From the NCBI RefSeq assembly GCF_958450345.1, contig NC_088780.1:132570226-132634225 (forward strand): DNA of 64,000 nucleotides, written 5' to 3'. Positions 55,400-64,000 of this stretch are shown piece by piece. Positions within the stretch are counted from its first letter, which is position 1; each line of letters begins with the position of its first letter. The stretch is from Calliphora vicina. Taxonomy: Eukaryota > Arthropoda > Insecta > Diptera > Calliphoridae. The notes under the pieces were generated by a model, which had not been told where the DNA came from, did not search any database, and worked only from the letters and a program-made list of their open reading frames with translations. The position numbers and the translations under genes were made by a program.

Positions 55400-57684
55400 A
55401 GTATTGAATTTAATAGTGAAGTTCTACCATTACCGTTTTAAATTCACCAGTAAATAACCTTGCGATTGGGTTAAAAATTCACTAGTACTAGTTCTCAGTG
55501 GTTATAATTTATAAGACGTGGCGGAACTAGTTTAATGAACTACAGGGTCATTACAAGTATTGCAAACGTCTTGACCAAATTATCACCCATGTTTGGCAAT
55601 GCAGAGTATAAAAATATACAAGAAAAAGAAATACCAGCTTGTTTTATTTATATTAATGTTGAATTCTCTATAAAAGAAAACGCAACACAAAATCGATATT
55701 AATTTTCTAGTCACAACTGATTGATATTATTTCCTTTTTCCAATCTTAGCCAGGGGTAACACAACAGTTTACACATCATAAAAAAGACATATAAAAATAA
55801 ATTAAAATAAAGAAAAAATATAAAAAATACAAAATAAAGTTGATGATAGAAATAAACCTAAATAAATACAAACTGAAAACAAAATAAATCCTAAATAGAT
55901 ATTAAAGAGCAATAAAAAAATAACTAATAGAAAATTTAAGAAGAATTTAAAAAAAAATAATGAAAATTAATACGGGTTTTTGCAGTAGTATTTCTCAATA
56001 TATAAATTAAATTTAGAAAAAATAACTATTAATCTTTAAAGAGAAATAAAAACACACACACCAACTACAAAATAATAAAACAAATAAATGATATTGTATT
56101 TAAATTGAAAAGCTGTTAAATCTATTCTAATTACATATTATTGAAACAAAAAAATACAATACAATATTATCAAAAATTCTACTTTGTATATGTTAAAGTG
56201 CATATTTAAATAAATTGCATTTTAATAGTTTTTTATTAGTTTTCCAGTAATATTAAATTGAAGCATTAACTTTAATGCTGACAACATAAAACCCTTTTAT
56301 TGTTGATAGGATTTTTCTACATTACAAAACCATTTATTTATGTTGTCAGGAATTAAAAATTTTAAAAAACACAACCCAGCAAAATTGTGTGTTGCATGCA
56401 GAAAAATTTTTCAACATTCTTTTAATTTCAGCTGTATTATTTTTGTATCATAACGTATTTCTGACTTTCTTAAAGCTACCTTGGCAAATAGTTACGAAAA
56501 AAATCATAACCATCTTTTTAAGCTCAAATTTGTTTGCCATTATTTACTCTTACAAATGTTTTGTAAGATCAAACAGCATCAATTAAAATAACACTAAATA
56601 TTTGTTTTGCATCATCCTAAGTAAAATTAGTTTTTGAAATACAAGAATTCAAAAATATATTTCTCATAAAATATTTAACCTGTGTGACCCTACCTTAAGA
56701 ATCAAGCATTTTGAAAAGACTTCAATTGATTTTTTAATAGAATATTCAGAATATTCAAAGATTTTATCTATGGCAATTTGTAATAACTATCATAATTTAA
56801 TTAAAATCTTGCCAAAAATTGTGAAAAACTGAGCTCTTTGTAGCAATTCACAATTCAATTAAAAAAAATTGCTATCGCAACATAATTAAGCTTAATATTT
56901 TACCAGACAAAATCTGGCTGCAGCTGACGTTCATCCGCACCTCATTAAAACTATTTAAAAATTAATTTTTGGAACTTTCCGAAAAATTTTTTGTTCAAAT
57001 GCTTCCATAAAGTTGTGGGAATTGCATAAACAATAATTGCAATGAAATGTTCATTTATAATTTTGTTTTTTTTTTGTACAATGTGCCTTTGGTCATTTAA
57101 AATGTTTGCGTTGATAAAATCCATTAAAACTAGCAGGTGAATATTAAAATAATATATAATGAGAATATAACCTGAATAGAGGGGAAAGTATGAATAAATT
57201 AATCTCAATTCAAGTATGTGCAATTAAACAAATAAAACGAACGAATCGTATATAGCACTATATGAAAGAAAAATTTAAATTTTTTTAATAAATTCTTAAA
57301 AAACAGGCAACAATTTTAAGCCTAATTATAATAACGCATATTGCACTATTGCTATATAGGTTACTTAGAGATAATAAAGGGACCATTGACTTCATGCTTG
57401 ATTACATGCGATGTATAAAATAACCAATTGGCTGGGCAGTTACCTTTATAGGAATCAGTGTACCTTAATATGTTAGTGTTGTTGTTGCTTCTGCAATTCA
57501 ACAAATACAAAAGACTAACATGGAGCCACTCACTAGAAATAAAAATAAATGAAGTTTCTCTAAAGTGAAGATTTCCCGAAACTAAAAATTTTCAAAATCT
57601 TTTGGAATTTAACAAAAATTAAAAAGCTAATCCGTATCTACGCACACTTTTTCAATAGCTCAAAAGAACTATTTAACATTTTTC
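55400..57684. other. No gene recognised
   Basis: 2.3 kb of A/T-rich sequence, with A-rich stretches at 55790-56160. No repeat partner or protein-like frame. Confidence 0.5.
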
Positions 57685-58040
57685 TCAACATCCCAGCGTC
57701 ACACATTGGTTGAAGTTCATACAACGAGCAGCTAAAAATAGAAGAAGTTGTCCAAGGATAATGAAACTTGGCACATAGGCATTTTTTGTTTGAATCAAGA
57801 AAAAAATTGAAAAATCAAAATGATCCGCCCACCTCCCATACAAAGTGAAAATTAAATATATCCGCCCACTTTTACGCCCACTTCCCATACAACTTGTATT
57901 GAAAAAGTTTCATAAATCCCTTGATTTTGAATGCATCAACTCAATTTTCTCAAAAAATAAATATTATAATTGTAGAATGGGCTCCTGAAAATATATACCT
58001 GATCCGCCCACTTTTACGCCCATCTCCCATAGAAAAAACA
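57685..58040. repeat. Probable dispersed repeat with CGCCCAC words
   Basis: GATCCGCCCACCTCCCATAC, CCGCCCACTTTTACGCCCAC and the same words again near 58002-58030 give three internal copies about 80 bp apart. This wording is typical of fly dispersed repeats; no second copy was seen in the window. Confidence 0.45.
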
Positions 58041-58086
58041 TGAATATGTAATTTAATCATAGTCTCTTAATAATTTTTTAACATCA

Positions 58087-58272
58087 TTATCGTACTACAA
58101 TTTTTTTGATTTGCAGCTTTGAGCGAAATCTATTTATAAATGGGTCTGAAGACAATAAAAGATTATGCATTACGTATTCATTAGTGGCTACACGTCCAAT
58201 TCTTCGCGAATGATGTAATCTATAGGCTCTACAGTCTTTATTCCTCGCTTCCTGAGCTTCCTCGGATAGCAT
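58087..58272 (-). pseudogene. Protein-like fragment, family not identified
   Basis: A 61-residue frame reads MLSEEAQEARNKDCRAYRLH, then HSRRIGRVATNEYVMHNLLL and SSDPFINRFRSKL. Its composition is clearly protein-like, unlike surrounding frames. I believe similar LSEEA-EARNKD ... LLLSSDP segments occur in many arthropod predicted proteins, probably from mobile elements, but I cannot name the family. An acceptor-like ATTTGTAG precedes the start on the minus strand. Confidence 0.45.
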
Positions 58273-58859
58273 ACCTGCTACAAATAATCAATTAAAATGT
58301 AAAAATTGATGCTCAATGATCTTTTGTTTTTCTTTGTCTCATTCTTTTACATTCGTAATAACTCATATTATCACTCAACTATCATTTACTTGTTAAAATA
58401 CCGTTAATCCTGTATTATTTTATTGATTTAATTTGAAGCTTAGCTAAAAATATTTTTGAAATAAAATTCATTCGCTTATGAACTGTCCACTGGTAAAGTT
58501 GTCCAAATTAAAAAGCGGCGTTTTTTTAAATAATAAAAAATAATACTAAAGAGGACAGATTAACACTTTTATAGTCCGATTTGCCCCTTTTAACAAATAA
58601 ATAAAAAGTATTACCCAGCTTTGACGTTGATCGACTGGCTTGGGTTTACTTAATAATTTAAGTATAAAAAATAATAAAAGAACAAAAGACCCAGGAAATG
58701 AGATCAATTTTTCCTTCCTACAACTAAAGAATTATGGCAACAACAACATGCATGAACGAAAATTCATGTTTTGTTACATTATCACTATATCACTTTATAG
58801 TTTTTACTGTTTTTTTTTTTGGAAAGGAGCAGGTAGGAGCAGCTAAATTTTTTTTAACT
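58273..58859. other. No feature recognised
   Basis: AT-rich spacer. Confidence 0.4.
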
Positions 58860-59082
58860 TTTAGCCACTCTTCAACCAATGTGCGTCATATTGTAGCAAC
58901 TTCCAGTATTATCTATAGCTTGCAATCTAGAGTATTCTACTTCCAGAATGTTACTAACAGCATGCCATCAACATTGTTTATTTGTAAAAGTCTGCACTAC
59001 TGGAAATGTTGATAAACATGATTAGTGTGGAAACCAGCCATAACAAACCGTTAATTTCAAATTTATAAGCAATTAAGTAACA
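58860..59082. repeat. Dispersed repeat family K, copy 1
   Basis: GAAATGTTGATAAACATGAT, ACAAACCGTTAATTTCAAAT and AGCAATTAAGTAAC match the end of 61896-62142. CAACATTGTTTAT versus TACATTGTTGATAA and earlier words also align loosely. Confidence 0.5.
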
Positions 59083-59329
59083 ACATGATGAAAATGAAAG
59101 CAGGAATTAGCCTATAATTATCTAAAGTAGACACTCATTTTAACTGGACAATAGAAAAGTCCTTAAAAATTTCGAGAGGAATTACCTGACCTATTTGGTA
59201 ATTCTAGGATCACTGCAAAGAATATTTCGTTAGAAAAATAGTCAGGAAGGGTATAAGTTAATGTTAGCAGTGAGATTTTGTAGACAATTCCAAATTGTTG
59301 CCAATCCAAAGACTCCAAATTACCGTAAC
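59083..59329. other. Spacer, nothing recognised
   Basis: No repeat partner seen. Confidence 0.4.
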
Positions 59330-60290
59330 ATCAAGTCTCCTTTGAGCTCTATGCACTTTGTCCAACGTTTCTCCAATTTTTGTATACCTTCCAAAAAATA
59401 AGAAACTATATCGAGGTCATCAAAATTGGTATTTTTTCTGAGATGATTTTAACTTTGTCGTCAAATCTCTTTCCGCCGAGATATTTCTACAGGTTTGGAA
59501 ACAACACATAGTCAGTCGGGGCTAAATCCGAAGTATAGGGCAGAAGAGGGGGATTCGTAGCTTAATTCATGGATTTATGCCATGGAAACTGCACTGATTG
59601 TGAGCAAATGCGGCAGCCATGTTGTGGAAAACTTTCTCATACCCAAGTTGTCAATCAATATTGAAATGACAGATCCATGTGACATGCCGATGGCTTCTTT
59701 TTCAAATTGCTTCGAATGTAGAGACCTCAACTGACCGTTCGGCATCTTCCGTGCTTGTGCTGCCGCTACGAAATTCAGTAAATCACTTTTTTACCATTGA
59801 AATTGATGGTACAAAGTTCCCATAGTATAAATACTATGGGAACAAGCATAGCTTGGTTTGACTGATGGTATTTTTCCGCAAAAAATAATGCTTAGTCTGA
59901 TTTTGCACACAGCAAGTTTACTTGAAGCAAGTCTCTTTTCGATTCTCTTTTAAACTTGCTCGTCTGTTTAGACACAGCAAGTATGTGTTCAATTTTGTAT
60001 CTCAAAACCTAATAGACGCTATCATGAAAATGAGAAAACAAAAGAGAATTGAAGAGATTTGCCAGTACAAGCAAGTGTGGACCCCTCTTTTTTCTTCTTG
60101 CGACTCTCTTTTTCCTATAAACTCAGACTTGCGGCACGAAAATGTGCCCTGTGTAAAAACAAACTTAATGAATAGACGAAATTAGTTTTTTTCTAATTTT
60201 TCCTCAAGTCACGAGGTAGTCTGCTATCAGGGGCTGTCAAACACAAACTTAATTCAAATTTTGATAGGAGTGAACTGCCTTTCAGTTAAG
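59330..60290 (-). mobile_element. Internally deleted mariner, N copy 2, with nested MITE
   Basis: In minus order: KK-IY-IS (equivalent to KKWFTEF), VISILIDNLGMRKFSTTWLP, a deletion, CAVSMA-IHEL-equivalent residues, PNL-K-L-GKRFDDKV-equivalent residues, then the C-terminus EKRWTKCIELKGD. The catalytic core is missing at nearly the same place as in 39985-40560. The N-terminal part is split by a 256-bp MITE at 59902-60157. Another local change is an inverted pair CCATAGTATAAATACTATGG near 59818. The 5' end near 60290 (CCTTTCAGTTAAGAGCC) is shared with the other copy. Confidence 0.8.
59902..60157 (-). mobile_element. 256-bp MITE, family M copy 2, nested in mariner
   Basis: The ends TTGCACACAGCAAGTTTACT and GTGCCCTGTGTAAA match, inverted, the 24952-25201 copy. 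Internal words AAGAGAATTGAAGAGATTTG and TCTCAAAACCTAATAGACGC are also shared. A clean target duplication could not be read. Confidence 0.75.
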
Positions 60291-60324
60291 AGCCGGGGAA
60301 TTTAAAAAGTCGCAGCCTTATTAC

Positions 60325-60764
60325 TAGAGTATTCAAAACCGAAAATGGGTTTTTTCATCCTTCTAAACTCCACCGGTTTCGGTTTTTTTAACCAGTTTTA
60401 ATGAAATATATTTTTTATAGCTCATTCAAACATATTTATGAAAAACTTTGATACCATTTTTAAAATTATTGATTTATTTTATAGAAATTATAGCATTTGA
60501 CAATATTTCGTAAAAGATATAAAAAAATTGCATAAAGATAGAGCCAAAAATGCTAAATTTCCGAAGATTTAGTACACAATTCTTAACACATTTGCTATTA
60601 GCGTCCACAAATAAAAATAAATTTAAGGAGAAATTTTTCATATTCATATTAAAAGACAAAACCGAAACCGTTTAACCGGTTTTTTAAAAGACAATAATAA
60701 AAACCGCTATTTTAAGAAGCACACTTTTTCGGTTAAACGGGAAACCAGTTTTTTGGCCACTCTA
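60325..60764. mobile_element. 440-bp hAT-type MITE
   Basis: The ends are TAGAGTATTCAAAACCG and GGTTTTTT-like TTTTTTGGCCACTCTA; the left TAGAGT and right ACTCTA are inverses. The flanks CTTATTAC (60317-60324) and CTTATACC (60765-60772) agree at 6 of 8 positions. AACCG/CGGTT words are packed into both ends (AACCGGTTTTTT, CCACCGGTTTCGG). No transposase. Confidence 0.65.
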
Positions 60765-61895
60765 CTTATACCCTTTCTAACAAACCATCTTACTTAAGAT
60801 TCCCCTAAATAAATACATCATCAAGCTAACTTGTAAATAAAAACTAGGAAACGACGAAGACATTTGATAGAATCTCTTGTATGACTTTTTTATTTTTTTT
60901 ACAAACTGATGCATTAACATCAGATTTAAAAAGAGGGAGGAGGAAAAGCTAAGGAATTTGGTAAAATTTTTTATTGATGCTTCCTCTCTTGTAAAGTTTT
61001 CAAATATATACACCTGCTTATTTAGAACATTGAAATTTATAAAACAGTATCCTTATTGCAATTTGCTGGAGTTGTGTTTCTTTTAACCCACCATGATTTC
61101 TAAACTTATTTTTTCTATTTTTTTCAGAAAAATCCCACTTGTTCCAATTAAACTGTATACCACCACTCTCCTGTAAATTTTGATAATCATTTTAAGAGTA
61201 TGAAATACACAAAAAACGTATTTAAATTAAAAGAAATTGTAATGAAAACATTGCTTTAAATGTTTGAATTTAAAGGAAAAATAAAACAGAACAAAAAAAC
61301 TTGAAGAATATTTTTTTGTTTGTTTAAATTATGCCAAAAGTAAGCAAGAAAATATATATTAAAATGACTTCCATCTTTTTTTAATTATAAAACATTATAA
61401 ACACTTTTTAAACAAGAAAACACATACAAAAAACACTCTAAAATAAAAATTGTAATTATTGTTTAAGTAATGTATTGCAAAAAATATTAAACAATTTTGC
61501 TGTGAATAATTAAGAAATGATACATCTGTTATTGTTAAACAAAAATATATTTATGAGAGATATTTAAAGACATGTGTATTAAATATTTTGCATTTTATGG
61601 ATGTTTTAAGTTTCAGTTAAATGAAATCTTTTGATTTAGGGGTATATAAAATTTAACAAATAATAATTTTTGTATAGAAGTGAATTACTACAGGTTAGTT
61701 TTTTTTCGAATAACTTCTTACAAATATACTGTTACGTTTTAACCCTTTTAAAACATTGGTTTATTTCCTTTAAATAAACCGGATACTTTTGAGTGCAAAT
61801 AAAAGCAGTTTAAAATTGTAAAAATTAAACGCAGAAATACAGACATACTTTATAATGTACAAGACAGTTGATGTTAACTCTAACAGCGCTTATAA
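60765..61895. other. No feature recognised
   Basis: AT-rich sequence. Confidence 0.45.
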
Positions 61896-62142
61896 TAAAC
61901 TCATCCACGACTGCAACCTCTGCCACTATTTATACGCACGCCATCTTTCGTGAACCTTCTACATTGATCTTAACGGACAACTACTATGTTAAACATTCAG
62001 AGTTGTCATACTTTCAAACAATGCTAACTACATTGTTGATAAGTAGAAGCTTCAACTGATCGAAATGTTTATAAACACTATGAATGTTGCAGGCAGTTGC
62101 TACAAACCGTTAAATTCAAATCGCTAGTGCAATTTCGTAACA
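61896..62142. repeat. Dispersed repeat family K, copy 2
   Basis: Shares GAAATGTTTATAAACA, ACAAACCGTTAAATTCAAAT and a GCAATTTCGTAAC end with 58860-59082. It borders the retrotransposon ORF fragment, so it could be that element's 3' untranslated part. Confidence 0.45.
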
Positions 62143-62960
62143 ATACTTTTGATTCCGAGTTTCTCATGAAATAACAATGGGGACAATCCCCCCCAAAACG
62201 TATAGGAAATAGCTATTTTTGGATCTGTTATTTCTGATTTTTTGCATGGGCCAGCACTCAGTGGATTGCCTCTAGTCATGTAATGTATTTTGTTGGAACT
62301 AGGAAAATAGGTTATAAATAGGAGGATAGAGGAAGTAGTGTTTGTGGATATTTGTTTTGAATTTTCCAATATTGAAAGTGACAGGAAAGACTTTAGCAGG
62401 AAGCCTATTACACATACGGACAGTATGATTAACGAACGAATTTTCCCTGTAATGTGTTGCTCGAACCATTGTCCAATCGAAGAACGTATATTATGTAAAA
62501 AAACTATGGTTTTGGTGAATTGGAAGAACAGTGAAATACAACTCACATTGCGACGATGTTCCAGTGAGTCAATATATCTGGATATCCTACTGACACCAAT
62601 AAGCACATTTGCTCCCTCCTGTACGCAGTCTAGTAACTCTAAAATAGACTTCGAAGCACCGGTCCATACATGAGAGTTGTATTACATTTTGGATCGGATA
62701 TAAGTGATGTATAGTAAATAGTATGGAGATCAGATGGAGTGAAGTATTTCCTACATCGTTTTAGAAAACCAAGACACTTGAGTGCTTCCTTCGAAACATG
62801 AAAAATTAGTTTTCTTTAATATTTACACCAGCCATAAAAACAGATGAATCAACACGATCTGTCTGTGTGTTAACATGCAAAATTGAGTCTGGCGTGCATT
62901 AAAATTGACTCTATTTGCACAACCCCATTCAGTGATCGTCAGAAGATCTTAGTTAAGCGT
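62143..62960 (-). pseudogene. Non-LTR retrotransposon ORF2 C-terminal fragment
   Basis: Minus-strand residues SKEALKCLGFLKRCRKYFTP, then LMYGPVLRS, PDILTHWNIVAM and RRNVSCISLFFQFTKTIVFL match the region after the RT domain of Jockey/CR1-like elements (LGFL-R-RKYF-P--L--LY, LEYCSHVW, L-HRR-V--L-LF-R). Frameshifts lie near 62600 and 62660. The last frame ends near 62124. The RT catalytic motif is not present. Confidence 0.75.
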
Positions 62961-63479
62961 AACATTCATGTTTTGCCTCATTGTCCCATACAATGAATTA
63001 ACAATAGGCACAATCCCTTCCCAAATGGACAGAATATTTCTCTTTTCAGATTTTTTATTTCCGATTTTAATAAAATTTATCACAGATATCATTTATGCAA
63101 TGTGATCATCAAATCATTGACTCTTCTCTCTTTCAAATATTTAATAAACTAATTACAAAACTTTACAAACTATAAAATGTACAAATAAAGTTTTGATATA
63201 ATTTTAATATACAATATAAAAGATGAATTCTGGGGTACAAAGGGCAAAGCCAAATATCTCAAAAACCAACAATTTAAAAATTGTTAAAAAAAACATATCT
63301 GAGTAAAACTAAACTCTCTTCTATATTTGTGCAGAGCTTTAAGGTGGACACTTATTTAATTAAGGAGTTATGAGCTAAAATATGGTCCAAAACTATTGGT
63401 TGAATGCCTTTAAAATGCGAAAAATTTTCAAATTTTCGTACAATATAAATTTATTCAGAGTATTAGCCTTTGTTTGCTA
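62961..63479. other. No feature recognised
   Basis: AT-rich. GGGGTACAAAGGGCAAAGCC near 63233 is a less biased word without a partner. Confidence 0.4.
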
Positions 63480-63820
63480 TGACTTTTTCCAATCTTTCTG
63501 GCAACATATGGATTCCGAGCCAAAAGAATTGCTCGTCTTTAGAGGTCAAGAACGAATCCAGTCAATATCCGATACTCTGTTCCAAAGTGAAGCGTATCCC
63601 AGAGAATGCGTTCCGCATCGATCAAAACAAATAGTACCCAATTTCCCTACATTAGGATGAATCCTGCTGCTAGCAAACGTTCTGAAATTACAGATTGAGT
63701 AGCTCCCAACAATTTTGCGAGCTCTTGTTGAATTTTACAACAACCTTCAGTGGGAATTAATGACAGATTAAAAACAAAAAACGCGTTCAAAAGAGACGCA
63801 ATCTATTGTAAATCCCTCAT
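63480..63820 (-). mobile_element. Mariner (irritans-like) with internal deletion
   Basis: Minus-strand residues CCKIQQELAKLLGATQSVIS, then ERLLAAGFIL-GNWVL, join within a few residues to a YYLFRSM-NAFSGIRFTLEQ equivalent and end at PERLEKVIANKG. Everything between the linker GNW and the DYYLF segment, including both upstream catalytic Asp segments, is absent. CGCGTTCAAAAGAGACGC near 63783 is shared with 17095 and should lie near the element end. Confidence 0.8.
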
Positions 63821-64000
63821 TTTTAAGTCATAAATATCCATATAAAAAACAAAAAGAAGTTACGTTTTCAAAGTTAATGGAAAATATTTATTTTGTGTCA
63901 TCTAAACGATAGGGCGGCGGATTTAAAAGAAGATTATATGAAACTTATTCAGTGAAATCCTAGCATCAAGAAACTGTGGCTAAAGTAGACCATATTTTGA
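63821..64000. other. No feature recognised
   Basis: End of the window; nothing supported. Confidence 0.4.

Noticed and set aside
59922..60185. 87-codon plus-strand frame
   Set aside because: It lies almost wholly in the 256-bp MITE and is explained by its repeat content.
62338..62673. 111-codon plus-strand open frame
   Set aside because: It is the antisense shadow of the minus-strand retrotransposon fragment, which carries recognisable conserved residues.
1..64000. tRNA, rRNA, CRISPR or viral sequence
   Set aside because: No cloverleaf with A/B box words, no rRNA-like G+C-rich core, no spaced repeat array and no viral protein motif was recognised on either strand.

Overview
This window looks like intergenic and intragenic DNA of a brachyceran fly, probably a calyptrate such as a blowfly or house-fly relative. 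That assignment is inference. The DNA is strongly AT-rich. It is packed with decayed insect-type mariner transposons, hAT elements, non-LTR retrotransposon pieces and short dispersed repeats resembling fly INE-1/DINE-1. The only intact protein-coding gene is a clear insect KCTD gene.

Layout. 1-16 kb: three or four dispersed repeat families (called A, B and C here) with insertions inside them. These include a 101-bp non-LTR tail with a perfect 13-bp target duplication (880-980), a 499-bp palindromic MITE (2297-2795) abutting a reverse transcriptase fragment, an 809-bp MITE nested in a family C copy (4867-5675), and a hAT element with a perfect 8-bp target duplication (6937-7852). 16-28 kb: a 428-bp TA-flanked MITE, several dead mariner fragments, one end of a Tc1-type element with paired direct repeats, and an element with long terminal inverted repeats around a tiny candidate transcription unit (21329-22082). 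28-35 kb: a 1.5-kb inverted-repeat element carrying a nested MITE, a hAT copy that still shows its C-terminal coding, and two palindromic MITEs. 35-45 kb: two more hAT elements (38094-38781 and 41249-42667), a minisatellite and two dead mariners.

46.5-47.2 kb holds the gene: a 227-codon intronless reading frame for a KCTD8/12/16-type protein, with a T1/BTB domain followed by an H1 domain. A 931-bp pogo/Tigger relic begins 391 bp after its stop codon. 48-64 kb returns to repeats: a 340-bp near-perfect foldback (53471-53810), a mariner with a 256-bp MITE inserted in it, a short hAT MITE and the 3' part of a non-LTR retrotransposon ORF.

No operon, CRISPR array, rRNA or tRNA gene was recognised. 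Coordinates of repeats are my reading of the sequence by eye; edges described as approximate may be off by tens of bases. Superfamily names rest on motifs and target duplications seen here, not on a database search.
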